Shown here one piece after another: positions 11,373 to 23,415 of a stretch of 64,000 nucleotides of DNA. Source of the DNA: Paratinospora sagittata (Eukaryota > Streptophyta > Magnoliopsida > Ranunculales > Menispermaceae). The stretch is taken from contig CM069602.1 of assembly GCA_035771175.1 (NCBI GenBank), forward strand, positions 11,287,501-11,351,500, given 5' to 3'. The translations under genes and the position numbers were made by a program. Position 1 is the first letter of the stretch. Every line of letters starts with the position of its first letter. Under the pieces are notes generated by a model. The model was not told the DNA's origin. It saw only the letters and a list, made by a program, of their open reading frames with translations, and made no database searches.

Positions 11373-13216
11373 CTAGGTCATTTTCTTCTGCATCCTTGCT
11401 TGCCATTTCTTGATCTCTATATCCGTCTTCGCTTTAACGGTTGCATGGAATCCCGGGTATGGTTCATAACCAAAGAACTTCTGAAGATACTGAAACACCA
11501 AAAACGACAGCATGTTAATAAAAGGAAAATGCTTTTGGAAACACGCATTTTTTACCTCTCAGGTGATTCGAGGTGATCTTACAACTGTCAGGAAGCAATG
11601 TCAATAACGTGTGTTTTCATAGCACCACTCTTAATAAAATTGTTCAAGTATATGAAGGCTTGTTCGAGGATTAATTAGATAGTAGTATTAATTACCTCGA
11701 GAAAAACGAAGAAAGGAGCCATTATGAAGGCTTGAACAAATTTGTCCATGAAAGCAGGAGATCGTTTCTGTCAAAACATAGAGTTAGAATTATGTAAATC
11801 ATTACGAGAATGATGAATTATAATTCACATTTGATGTAGTGTAATTTTACCTCAAAGACTCCATGACCTAGGAGCTGCCAAAACCAACAAAATGCATGGG
11901 TTGCCAGAACTACCTGAATTGAAAAATTGTTGAAACTGCATTAGAAGCACTATGGTGATAGCTTAAAGGGGTTTAGGGTTTAGTATCATATTAATTAGAT
12001 TTCAAATACTATCAAATATGAAAACCATGTAAACATAAGCCACTGTAGCTTAAATGCAGAATAGAAAATTTGAGCAATAGATCAAAAACTTAACTGAACT
12101 AAATCATGTACAGAGGAGGAGTTCAAATCTCAGTTCCAGATACTAAATTTACTTGTTAGAGGTTTTGGATGAGCAAACTTAGTTTACCAAAACAGATGAA
12201 TTTTACTGCTAGGTTAGATAAGATCAATGAACAAAATGATTTTTGTTTGTTTTTTTGGATAAGAAAAGAAAATGATTAAGAAGAAAATGATTTAAGAAAG
12301 ACCCAATTCCATTTGATGACAGAAAACAAAACAAAAAAGCAAGCATCAGAATTAAAATAAGAGAAACAAGAAGCTACTTGAAATAGACAAACATCATCAT
12401 CAGAAGAGAGAAAAAACCATCTACCCCACAATATTCAATCATTCTGAAACATCAGATCTCTTCTATATAATTTGATGAATTCAAAAACTTCATAAATAAT
12501 AAAATGAAAAAGGACAAAAAGAGAGTAGGAAGAAATCAAGCAAACATCAAATGGTGCCATAGGGCAACATGCAACAAAAGAAAAATGCTATCTGACTTTA
12601 AAAAAAATGACTCCTAGCATGACTTTTATCACATGAGTCTCTCAAAAAGTGTCTCTTGAAAGAATATCTCCGTGAAATTATCATTACAAAGCACCGTTAA
12701 AGTAAGTGACAGGACCATCATGTTATGAAAGTCATGTTAAGAGTCGTTTTATAAAATAACATGCCCATTATAACTCATGACAGAAGGAACAAACATGTGT
12801 TTTTATTTATTTATTTATTAATTTTCTTAAATGTTCTTTAACAAATCGAACTGCTATATTATAAGTACCTTCCAGGCCAGGGAGAAGCCAAGGAAAGTAG
12901 CAAGAGAACTAGCACCAACCCAACACATAAAACAGAAAATGGCAGCCAGTGTTCCAGCTTTCTTGTCCAAGCAGACAAAGCAGACTGCATGGACCAAAGT
13001 TAGCAAGAACCCTACATTCAAAACAAGGGTCCCCCAAGGAGTGATCTCAATGGGAGGTAAAGAGAAGAGAGAAGGTGTGAAATGAAGAAAAACTAGAGAA
13101 GTGAAGAAGTTGGGCCAAACAAAGGTCATGTGGATCATAACATTGATGGGGTTGCTATGATAAGCTCCATAGAATGCAAAATGCTGCTCAAGATCAAAAA
13201 ATTCACTCTTCCCCAT
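11373..13216 (-). CDS. Mpo1-like (DUF962) membrane protein, gene A
   Basis: Four coding exons on the minus strand give 199 residues: 13216-12869, 11913-11851, 11767-11696 and 11489-11373 (348, 63, 72 and 117 bp, all introns phase 0 with GT-AG borders). Exon 1 carries the family signature HFAFYGAYHSNPINVMIHM with its conserved histidines, followed by hydrophobic helices. Exon 2 gives the GHGVFE motif. Exon 3 gives a further helix ending APFFVFLE, and exon 4 a lysine-rich C-terminus (KKWQARMQKKMT). In yeast, Mpo1 is an ER Fe(II)-dependent dioxygenase that removes one carbon from 2-hydroxypalmitate during phytosphingosine breakdown; a similar role is inferred here. A TATA-like TATATATA lies about 130 bp upstream of the start, and three ACGTG-containing repeats lie 200-305 bp upstream. 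Confidence 0.92.
12597..12755. mobile_element. Short MITE in intron 1 of DUF962 gene A
   Basis: The left part, with TGACTCCTAGCATGACTTTT, and the right part, with GAAAGTCATGTTAAGAGTCG, are imperfect inverted repeats of about 40 bp around a core of about 80 bp. No reading frame is present. The superfamily is not assigned. Confidence 0.6.
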
Positions 13217-13345
13217 TGATCACAATAAGATTATTATTAGAATTTTAGAAGAAAGAGCTAGAAGAAGAAGAAGTTGATGATGATGATATGTTGATCAGCA
13301 AGTTGAGAGTGAAAATGGCTCTGTAAAATCCGCCTTCAAAATGGG

Positions 13346-13355
13346 TGTATATATA
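13346..13355 (-). promoter_or_regulatory. TATA-like element of DUF962 gene A
   Basis: TATATATA lies about 130 bp upstream of the gene A start codon on the minus strand, a usual distance for a core promoter with a short 5' UTR. Confidence 0.45.
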
Positions 13356-13414
13356 ATTGAAGATGAATAAGGGGTTGGTGGGATAAGTATAAAATTGGAT
13401 AATTCTGAGGAGAT

Positions 13415-13521
13415 GACACGTGGAATTTGCAGAAGAGAAGTGAGACGTGGAGTTCGCAGAAGGAAGGTATACAGCCTAAGCATTGCTGTCTGAAAGTATG
13501 ACACGTGGAGTTTGCAGAAGG
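13415..13521 (-). promoter_or_regulatory. Threefold ACGTG repeat in the promoter of DUF962 gene A
   Basis: Three copies of a unit of about 22 bp with core ACGTGGAGTTTGCAGAAGG lie at 13415-13435, 13442-13463 and 13500-13521. Two contain ACACGTGG, the classical ABRE/G-box context bound by bZIP factors; the middle one has GACGTGG. They sit about 200-305 bp upstream of the start codon. Clustered ABREs are usually required for abscisic-acid response, so hormone or stress control is inferred. Confidence 0.6.
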
Positions 13522-13676
13522 TATTTACTGCCTTAAAATTGCAGGGAAACATGCATGGCGCCTTGCAGATGACCAATTTAATGCGAAGGTGGTGCAACAC
13601 ACATGATAAAAAATTTGTGTTAAAAGTAATTAAAAAATGAAAGTCTCAAAAACAAAATTTTTGTCTTATCTTAATC

Positions 13677-13765
13677 ATGCCCACTTAAAAATAACAGCCC
13701 AATATTTATAGCTCAAATACAAATTAGTCTCGTCTAAAGAAAGAGACATCCCGCAAAAAAAACCC
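13677..13765 (+). mobile_element. SINE family 1, 3' fragment
   Basis: Only the tail half of the family is present: CATGCCCACTT, then TTAGTCTCGTCTAAAGAAAG and an A-rich end. The head with the A and B boxes is missing. Confidence 0.5.
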
Positions 13766-13809
13766 AAAAATAAAATAAAGAAGCTGATAGTTGATCCAAG
13801 GGTGTAGCC

Positions 13810-14009
13810 GGAGTTGCATCCTTATCACCCATTAAATGGAGTTGCATCCTTATCACCCATTAAATATGCCAAATGTCCTTAGATCACGCATCATTACATT
13901 ATTCAAGAGCACTCAATATATACACTAAGGGGCTCATTAAATATAAAGAATGTTCTTAAATCGCGCATCAATACATTACTCGAGAGCACTCAATATACAC
14001 TAAGGGGCT
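13810..14009 (+). repeat. Two small tandem duplications between the DUF962 genes
   Basis: A perfect 28-bp unit containing GTTGCATCCTTATCACCCAT is repeated twice at 13810-13865. Immediately after it, a unit of about 62 bp ending GCACTCAATATATACACTAA (about 13871-13933) is repeated imperfectly at about 13949-14009. Confidence 0.8.
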
Positions 14010-14268
14010 GTATGCTAAAAATGGATATTGAAATCAAGTAGACTAATCATTTTCCAAAATTTATTTCTGGGCATCCTCCATAAGATTCTTGATTCTTGAC
14101 TAAATTAAAAACATGACAGATTACATAATCAGCATCTATGTACACAATTTGAAATACTGCAGTTCTTGTATATGGGCACAAAGATTATATAATTACAGAA
14201 ACTTAAGCTGGATGACGTCCTATAAATCCTGTTTGAGTATCAGAAGAAAATAGCACAAGGGAAAGAAC

Positions 14269-17200
14269 TTATGACAATTTCTTCTGCTTCTTAGCATGCC
14301 AGTTTTTTATCTCAGTATCAACCTTCGCTTGCACGCTAGACTGGAAACCAGTGTACGGTTCATAACTAAAAAGCATATGAAGAGCCTGAAGAAACCAACC
14401 ATGCATAACAAGTGAGATTCTATCCTTGTGGGGAAAAATATTATGGAATGAGGAGGATTTGAGTGTTTATTACCTCAAGCAAAACAAAGAAAGGAGCCAT
14501 TACAAATGCCTGAACAAGATTGTCTAAAAGGGCCGGAGCCCGTCTCTGTAGAAGAACAAAATAGAATTGATGAGCACAGATGGTAATTATAAATCATGCT
14601 CCACATATATGATAGTAAACTAGTTGTCACCTCGAAGACTCCGTGGCCTATGAACTGTGCAGTCCAACAAAACAATTGAGCTCCAAGAACAACCTGAATA
14701 AAGTAATAGATCAGATTGTTCAGGCTACATAAAAGCATACAATTAGAACAGAAGGCCCAATAAAGTAACTAATGGAGTAACCCCAAAATAGATATGAACC
14801 ATATTGGATGAGACAATGAAATAAACTAGCTAATAGTCCCAAGTACAGGATAAACAAGAGGGGGTTGGTGTAAGAATCAAAGATCGGTATGGATGTACAA
14901 TGTGGAAAAGAGTCACAACATGAAGGAGCTATGCCATAATAGTTAAAGAGTTTAAAATGTTAGCCAACTGTGGCCTGAGCTGACAGGAAAGCATTGCATC
15001 TGTCAGGAGGTGATCATGTGGACTTCGGGCAAAGCCTGTATCTGAAATATAGATCAAAATTGTCTTAAGATGCCAGACATTAATTGCTCAATTATAATGC
15101 TTCGGGAAAGAGATGGCAACAAAACCAAGTACTAATTCCTGACTTACAGAGGTTAGACAATGCATTAAGCATGCGAAAAGAGAGACGGAGAAAGCACACT
15201 ATAATATTATCTAACATTAAGACAGGGATCAAACTGGTTTACACCCCTCAAGTAGACAAAGCATACTACTAGTCTACTACAACGTTACCTGACATGAAGA
15301 GAGATTGATTATAGTAGTTAAGGAACAAAAATAATCACACAAAGCAAAACATAGAATAAGCTTCAAGTAAAATTATATAATAGTATTTAAAAAAGAAAAA
15401 AGAAAAGAAAAAATAGAGAAGATGATGCCTGCTCCCAACCATACCAATGAAACAAAAGTACCTACTATACCTACTATAACTCATCAATTATCAAAAGAGA
15501 GAGCTATACAACCAAAAATTCATCTCTTGCAAAATGTCAGACCTCCAGTTGAATTCAAATAACAGGGTAGATGAAAAGGATCATGGTTAGACAAAAGAAA
15601 GTAGGAAGAAAGCAAGAAAACATCAAATAGGGACACTAGGGACTAGGCACTATGCAAAGAGAGTTATAATCCATTGAACAATGTAAGAAACTGCATCTAC
15701 CACTTCCTCATCTGTTAATAATTTCAATCACACTAAAAACTGGAATTATAAATGTGCGACACGATAATAAAACAAACTTACAATTCAAAGAAGACAAGGT
15801 GGAGAAATGCTGCACATGTTAATACATTAAAGTAACTCTGTAAGATTGGCATCTGCCCAATTGTGAATGGCAGTGACAGCAAAAGAAAGGGAAGGACATA
15901 GAAGTTTTTTTTTTTTCCTCCAATTCGTAACGTTCATCAATTTACAACCTAAAATATTTACAACCACATCTACGCTTCTAACTCAATCAGGAAACTCAAA
16001 TACATCCAACTCGTATCTAAAATCCTAACAACTCAACAAAATTTAACAACCCAAGTAAAATCAGATAAAATAAAATAAATCCTAATCAATCTAAATTCAT
16101 GTACACCGATGATACACGTGAGGGAATGGGATAATGAATCTTGCATCAGGAAAATTAGCAAATGCGTCTAATACATGCAAAACTAAGAGTCAATTGAAAA
16201 TAAGGTAAGAGTAAGAAAAAGAAAACCAGGAAGCAAGATTTATAGAACACAAACATCAAATATCAAATTCTAACATCAAACAGAAACTGGTTCCAGTTCA
16301 TGAACAAAAGGAGCAATATGTGACATGCACTTGCCTCCCAAGTCCCAAGCAAATCAGATTAAGCCATTTATGTTTTTCAAAGTACATATATGTTAAAGCT
16401 TCCTAATATTCATTTAATAAAATTGTTGGAAACCATAGTTGTGAAGGCATTCCCAGATGTGTGCCTTGAGAAAGAGGTAACTCTCTTCAGAAGATGTTTT
16501 CTATGCACCCAATAGATTAGATATAATTAACATCTTGTTCAGTAAGTGATGGATTTTTTGCGACATTTAAAAACAATATCTGGATCCTCAATATTCACCA
16601 ATCCAAGGGATGCATTGGGGTATTGGGAATGTGCTTTAGCATCTAAAGAAGGGAATACTTCAAACAGTCTCTGACAGGCTAGACAAAAAATAAGAACAAA
16701 ACAGGAAAAAAAAATTAAAAAAATTAAATTAAATTAAATTAAATCCATGAGAAAATGATGACAGCACAAGTTGGGGTCACATCATCAATGAACTTGTTAA
16801 TTCCTTACTTGATGTATACTGTACAATGAAGATGTGAAATGAAATCTGAAGAATTGCAGAAGAGTATAAATCTGAATAAGCTGGTTGTAGCCGTTTATAT
16901 TAAGTTTTCCATGGCTTACAAATGTTGGTAAACTGATAGCTGGAAAAATTTATAAGTTGCAAGATTATCTTTATCGAATTAATGGTTGAAGGAAGTAACT
17001 TGGACACCTTTTAAAGTCCATGTTCAGAATGAACAGCAAACGCAGAAAGCTAAGTTTAGAGCACCAATAAAATAGGGGGTACTCACCAGAGCCAGGACAA
17101 ATTATAAAGGAAACCTACTTCCCAATGAGAAGGAAGAGCAATCTGAAAATGCTTCTAAAGTTCCCATTATGACACTATTGACCAGTTAAGAGAAGAAGAC

Positions 17201-20200
17201 ATTTAATCGAAAAGAGAATCAAAGAACATGAGGAGCCAAGAAGAAAGCTAGCAAGGTCAAAAGCAAGGGGAGTATTTTTATTGCAAAAGAACTGACCACT
17301 GCAGTGACCAAAGTGAAACTTTTTGTCAATATGTAAAAGACCAGTGTGAAAAATAAGGAGAAGAGGACAAATGAGAATCATAGGAATTCGTATAAGTTTC
17401 TTGGAAAAGTAGAAGATAATTTAGAGCTCCTTACCAAAAACTAACTTTAGGCAACCTAAAGGTAATTTAAAATATTCTCTTTCTTAATTCAATTCCATGG
17501 TATAGGGATTATGATTAAGAGGGAGATTCATTTAAATACCTAAATAGTCTTTCTTCGACACTATAGATCAAACTACCCATAAATAATATAGGATCATTTG
17601 GAGAAAGAAGAAGAGCTCAAAGAAAGGTGCCAAACTTATTTTGAAAAATTATCACATGAAAAAAATTTACAAAATTGAAGTGTCAAAGAACATAATAAAC
17701 TAAGGATAACTATGAAAACTAGCATGGAACCTTGAGCAATGCGCAATAATTTTATAAAATTAATTACACAAAAAATTTCTTATATTTCATAATTAAAAAG
17801 TTTAATGTCATGTTAGAGCTATCTATGAGTAACATTAAACTTATATTGCTTAGAAAAAATAATTAAACTTATATTATATAAATTATTACAAAAAATAATT
17901 ATGCTAATGTAAATACTACTACAGTTGAAATTTAAGCTTTTTGACACAATTCCAAAATTAAGAATAGTTCATTTTATCTTTTATTAAGAATAATTTTAAT
18001 GTTTTCTGCCAATGCCAATACTATTTTTCTTTTTATTTATATTTTTGTAAGTCTCCTAATTTTGTGAGCTCACTCTAAATCATATTTCCTATTTTAACTT
18101 CTAACATCTAAAAGACATTTACATTTTTCAAAAAATATATTTAGAAAAAATACCTATCTTCACTTTCTTTATTATTGTATGTTGTGAAACCAAATGTCAT
18201 GGAGAATTAAGAACAACAAAAGAATGATTTGTATAAAGTGTTTTGTGAGGGAAGAGTTAGTGTCCATAGTAAATTAGTAAGGATGATAAAGACAAAAGAA
18301 GGAAAAGAGATAGAAGAGGGGGGATTAGAGACGCGAGGAAGGGAGAGTGTTGAGGAGACATGGAGAGAGACAAGAGAGAGATTTGCCACGTTGAGTATCA
18401 AAGACTGAGGGGAGAAGACGTTGGAAAGAAGGGGGTTATCCACGTGTCAATAGAAGACGCTCACTAGAGTGTTTTAAAATTATAGTATATGATCAATTCT
18501 TTGAGAAGATCAGCATGTTCGATGTGAAGAAAGCCTTGAGGAAAATAAAAAAAATACAAAGATTTCAAGACTGCATGGCATTTCTATCAAGGTTTCGAAG
18601 TGTTTAAGGAAAGTAGGAGTTTTGTGGTGAATAAAATTGTTTAATAATATTCTATCAACTAAAAGAATGCCCTACAAGTGGAGGAAAAATATTTTACTAC
18701 CTATATATACAAATGATTCAGAATTGTGCATATAATACAAGAATTGAATTGTTGAGTCATATGATGAAATTGTGTGCAAGAAATTAAGAATCAATAGGAG
18801 TTGAAACTACAACGTCAAAAAATGAATTTGGATTTACGCTGGAGAAATGAACTTCGGAAGCTATTTACTAAGGAAACTGATGAAGAACTTAAAGAGAAAA
18901 CAAGACCCTTACGAGGTTTTTACTGATAATGAGGAAACTTAAGGTAGAATATCTAGACATATAACATAGTGGAAAAAAATAAGAGGTTACAAGCAGGTAC
19001 ACTGACCTGATAAGGAAATATATGATAACCACAAAAAAGAAGAAGAAAAAACAACCACAAAAACGTGAGGAATTAGTGAGTTCCACAATTATAATAGGTT
19101 GCACCAAGGTATAAGATGTATGCTGACAATATTGTGTTAGTTGATGAATTTGAATAAGGAGTTAATGCTAAACTAGGTGTTTTGAGGGGAAATCTAGAAT
19201 ATAGAGATAACTAGATAAGTAAGACTAAGTCTAAATATATTCAATGTAATTTTCGTAAAAGTAGAAATACAAGTAGAGAGAATGAAAATAAAAGCCAAAA
19301 GATACCAATGAGCGAAAACTATAGGTATTGACGCACAATGAAAACCATTAGACGGGCTAATTAGGAAGAGTGATGTTTTGACAAATGATGGTAATGATGA
19401 TGGAAGTGGCAAAATTAAAGTAGTATGGATAGAGATAATTAAGTAAGGTATAACTACTTGAAATATAACTATAGACATAACCCTTAATATAGTGGTGTGC
19501 AGGAAACAAATTCATATAGCCAATCTCACATAGTTAGCAAAAGACTTTGCCATTTTGAGATGAATAGAATACTAGAAAAATGTTTCATTCATGGTTGTTT
19601 ATGGAGGTTGTGCTTGTTATTCCTTAGTTTGAAAGAACATCACATGTTCTTTGACTAACTTTGACATAGTAATACAAAATTAAGGTTTAAGCCCCTTGGG
19701 TACCATAATTTATGCAAAATCTATTCATGAATAAAGTTTGGTCCTAGAAACAATAGTCACGGAATAATCACCCAGTTATGTTAATATAGAGAAGGATTGT
19801 TGGAATTTTCAAAGTCAGAGAGAGATGAGGGAGAGAGAAATTGGATTTGTAAGGATGTCAACAAAAGAGGATATAAAATAATACATCAATAAATTGGATA
19901 TGGTTCAACAATCATGGCTACATTCATATGTAGAGAGACTAGAAACAATATATTATACAACAAATATTACGATCCAAAAGGGAGAGCTAGAATAAAATGG
20001 TACAGGTTGCTCCACTTAGCGATGAGGCCATATGTTGAAATCTAGAAACCTTCTTTCCTGGCAGGGGTAAGGCATTGACTATCAATTCTGCCTTAACCCC
20101 ATAACGTTGAAAGCCTTGTGCATTGGATATGTCCTTTTTGAGAAGATATTACATGTGAGAAGACCATCTTGTAGGTAATATACTTATCTCTCACACACAT

Positions 20201-23200
20201 TCACACATTAATCTCAAATAGTCTTTAGTAGCTCTCGCAATTTCTCTATTTGCACTAAATGCACTTTACCACTCTCAAGTCTCAACCACTTCCTCTACTA
20301 CAACTAATCCCTAAAACAATTGTCTCATAGAAGTCTATGCCCATAAGAAAAAGTTTTTAAGTTATGTATCATACACTAAATTAGACACCTATTGGAATTA
20401 TGAAACCTAATCAGGCTTCCACTAGAATTTGGAATATTAGTAGATTTTAATACCTTTACAATTAGATACCAACCACTCAACCAAATATTCAACACAACCC
20501 GCCTAAAAAAAAATAGAAGGAATTTTTTTCTTTTTTCTTTTCCTGAGATGAGGTATGAGAGCTTATGTCCAAGGATGCAAAACCACAAATGAGAAGGAAA
20601 TTGACAAAATCAACCACAACGAAGCCTTGTGCAACATGCCGGCATTGGAGTATTATACAACATCTCCACACCTAGAAACAAATTTAAAATCAAATTTACA
20701 AAACTCTTACCCAAACATTAAGGCATGTCTCCCTAACTTTAAGGCATTTCCTATGTTTTCTTCTGCTTGATAGCTAATCTAATTACAAAGCACTATATTT
20801 TAACTTTGGCCAACACATGCTAAACTACCTAATTTAAGATAGATACAAACTTCTAACTATCGATAAAGTCAAAAGCAATATAAACAAATCCTAATCTAAA
20901 TAAGTCAAGGTAAACTAATTTGAGTTACCAATGATCTCTAAGACTCCCTCATCATAATGCTATCCAAAACGCCTTTATATTGTCAAAACCTCCCATGGGT
21001 TGTCATCCTTTCCTTCATAAGGATACTGCATATTTGTTTGTAGAAGTATACAAGAATGTGTGACACCTTAGTGCACGAATATTGTAGTAGAGTTTATAGG
21101 AGATTCTATTTTCACTGTGGTATGAAGATATCAACTAGGCATAACCTTGCATTCCCCTTCTCTATGAACATACAACGCAGACCACAGGCCACCAACACAC
21201 AACAAACCAAGAGATATGTAGGCCTTCAGCATTCACATGCATACATAGCCACTTCCTTGTACATGCACCAAATTATCCTCACACCTCACTTTCCAAAGCT
21301 CAAACCAACATGAGACCACAGAAGGTAATGCTATATACTCCCCTAACTAGAGCTTCAACTTTTTGCAGCACAGCATTTTTCTCAGCTACTACCATTATCA
21401 TTTCCAGTCAACCACAGCCTAGGTGCGGGTTTTTCTTTTGGTGGGAACCAAGTGCAAGGTTTTTCTCTTAAAGCCAGTACTCCCAAGGGAGAAATTCACA
21501 TTTCTACTCCATATGATGAACTCATTCACACTTGGTGTGAGACTTCTATTTTTAATTCCATAAATACCCCCAAATATCCACCTTCGGACCAAAATCAAAG
21601 GTTTAATTATTCATTGATATCACAAGATTCATGTCAGAGAACAAAATCTCTTCATCATTATCATAGACCAAATTACAAGGGCCTGATATCATTCATCACC
21701 ACCGAACAAACCATTACAGAATCTTTTTGCTATCATCTTAGAAACACATTCATGATCCTTAAGCTTTTAGGGTTCAACCAAAATCCATGTTTACTCCATC
21801 TTGACATATGTGTCATGTCCTATGTGAACACTGAACTATTGGCCTTGATACCAATTATTGGAAATAAAACAGTACAGATGTCTAAAATAGAGTTGTTTTC
21901 CTGATAACTAATTTAATTACAATCTACAAAGCACTCTACTTATAGAGTACACTAACAATGTTGCACAAAATAGTAAGAAGAAAAATAAAATAGTGTCCTA
22001 CATAAAATACACTACATAATTTGCGATGAATGCAGTCACACAGATTCCTTATGATAGACAAACTCAAATTAACCTACATAAATCCTAATCTAAGTCAAAC
22101 AAAAAGGACATACCCGACGTAAAAAGCTCCAGTTATTGCAGGTTTGACAAATGGCTTATATACAGTCTTACCCCTACTTTGAAGAGAGGTTGTTTTACTT
22201 TTCGATTTGAACTCGTGATCTCCAAGGTACAAACAATGGAGCAGCCTCTACCATTGCATCAGGGCCCATCTCTCAATCTGAGTCAAAACATGAACTAATT
22301 TGATCCAACTGCGATCTTTTTGTACGCCCTATTGGTACAGTATTAATATGAAAAAATAAATTCTCATCTTCTACTTGGTGTTGATTTTTTGCAAGTCCTC
22401 ATAAATACCATGGGGGCTGGTTTATTGAGGTAAGTGCATTTCTACAGTACAGATGACATTTAAAAAAAAAAAATAATAATAATAATAAATGGAGCAACCT
22501 CTACCATTGCCCATCTCTCAATCTGAGTCAAAACATGAACTAATTTGATCCAACTGCGATCTTTTTGTACGCCCTATTGGTACAGTATTAATATGAAAAA
22601 ATAAATTCTCATCTTCTACTTGGTGTTGATTTTTTGCAAGTCCTCATAAATACCATGGGGGCTGGTTTGTCGGATCTCTGTGCTTTATTGAGGTAAGTGC
22701 ATTTCTACAGTACAGATGACATTTAAAATAAAAAACACCCTGAGAATATAGAACAAATCAAAAATTAAAATTAAAATTAAAATAAAATCAGAGAATAAAG
22801 AACAAATTGAAGAAGCCCCTGAAATTGTAGGCCCTTTATCAGATCATCAATTAATAACAGAGAACAACAAGCAATAACTCAACAACAAACAATAACTCAT
22901 TAGACCATAAAAAAACCTCCAAACAAACCATCATCAAACCTCAAATTGACAACATAGACCAACAAAACAAACCAATAACCACCACTTTCAGCACCAATTC
23001 CAAAAAAAATTAACCAAAACAAACAAATTCATGAACAAAAATTAAAACTTGGGAAAACCCACTTTACCTTCCAACCCAGCGGGTACCCAAGTCGACTACC
23101 AAGAAAACTCGCACCTACCCAACAACCAAAACAAAGAAGGGCAGCCAAAGAACCAGCTTTCTTATCCAAACACACATAAAACAACCCATACAACATGGTC

Positions 23201-23415
23201 AGGAAGAACCCAATGTTCAAAACCAAGGTTCCATACGGAGAGAGTTCAATCAAGGGAAGATTGAACAGAGACGGTGTAAAGTGAAGCAGCACAAGAGTTG
23301 TGAACAAAATAGGCCAAACGAATAACATGTGGATGAAAACATTGATTGGGTTGCTGTGATAAGCCCCGTAGAATGCAAAATGCTTCTCAAGATCGAATAA
23401 CCCGCTCCGACCCAT
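14269..23415 (-). CDS. Mpo1-like (DUF962) membrane protein, gene B
   Basis: Four coding exons on the minus strand encode 199 residues: 23415-23068, 14693-14631, 14545-14474 and 14385-14269. Exon lengths (348, 63, 72, 117 bp) and phases equal those of gene A. Exon 1 begins MGRSGLFDLEKHFAFYGAY and keeps the conserved histidines (HSNPINVFIHM). Exon 2 gives FCWTAQFIGHGVFE and exon 3 a helix ending MAPFFVLLE. The C-terminus is lysine-rich (KNWHAKKQKKLS). The role is as for gene A: an ER membrane protein probably acting in 2-hydroxy fatty acid alpha-oxidation. Intron 1 is about 8.4 kb against 955 bp in gene A, and the excess is largely transposon-derived. The pair is a clear tandem duplication; exon 4 is the most diverged part. 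Confidence 0.92.
14694..18480 (-). other. Proximal part of the 8.4-kb intron 1 of DUF962 gene B
   Basis: No gene or clear transposon is seen here. An (AAATT)n run lies near 16721-16745 and A-rich tracts are common. The minus frames 17175-17381 and 18207-18443 have no family resemblance. Confidence 0.5.
18490..19556 (+). mobile_element. Degenerate RTE-type LINE, antisense in the gene B intron
   Basis: Translation across many stops gives fragments of an RTE reverse transcriptase: ELLSHMMKLCAR near 18755, NEFGF and SEAIY near 18825-18870, and MYADNIVLVDEF with GVNAKLGVLRGNLEY at about 19117-19200. The catalytic region reads YADN, not the usual Y/FADD, so the enzyme is dead. The 3' end AATTCATATAGCCAATCTC...CTTTGCC (19509-19553) matches the ending typical of plant RTE elements. 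The 5' part is missing. Confidence 0.82.
19975..20135 (+). mobile_element. AU-like SINE relic
   Basis: GGGAGAGCTAG...GTTGCTCC is the degenerate tRNA-like head, followed by AGAAACCTTCTTTCCTGGCA and GGGGTAAGGC, and the typical AU SINE end AGCCTTGTGCATTGGATATGTCC with a short T run. Order and spacing follow the AU family known across angiosperms; the head is the most decayed part. Confidence 0.75.
20750..22110 (-). mobile_element. Degraded short LTR retroelement (TRIM-like) in the gene B intron
   Basis: On the minus strand CCAATAATTGGTATCAAGGC (plus 21843-21862) looks like an LTR end followed by an initiator-Met tRNA primer-binding site (TGGTATCAAGGC). The sequence at about 21900-22110, with TAACTAATTTAATTAC, CAAAGCACT and AAATCCTAATCTAAG, recurs in the same order at about 20765-20905. 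This suggests two diverged LTRs of about 200 bp around an internal region of about 950 bp. No protein is recognisable inside; a 150-residue plus-strand frame there has no coding signature. Confidence 0.45.
22138..22283 (-). mobile_element. AU-like SINE, partial
   Basis: On the minus strand the order is GGGCCCTGATGCAATGGTAG, then GCTGCTCCATTG, a B box region GATCACGAGTTCAAATCG and ACAACCTCTCTTC, AAAGTAGGGGTAAG. This is the AU SINE head and middle. The 3' end has decayed or is missing at the lower coordinate. Its head is included in the tandem duplication that follows. Confidence 0.75.
22234..22727 (+). repeat. Tandem duplication of about 235 bp in the gene B intron
   Basis: 22234-22466 and 22487-22727 share ATCTCTCAATCTGAGTCAAA through GCATTTCTACAGTACAGATG almost exactly. 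Copy 2 lacks the CATCAGG insert near its start and has 17 extra bases (TCGGATCTCTGTGCT region) near 22670-22685. A short (AAT)n run separates them. The duplication starts inside the head of the AU-like SINE. Confidence 0.9.

Noticed and set aside
21452..21904. Plus-strand frame of 150 residues
   Set aside because: It has no domain, low-complexity composition, and lies antisense within the TRIM-like remnant inside the gene B intron.
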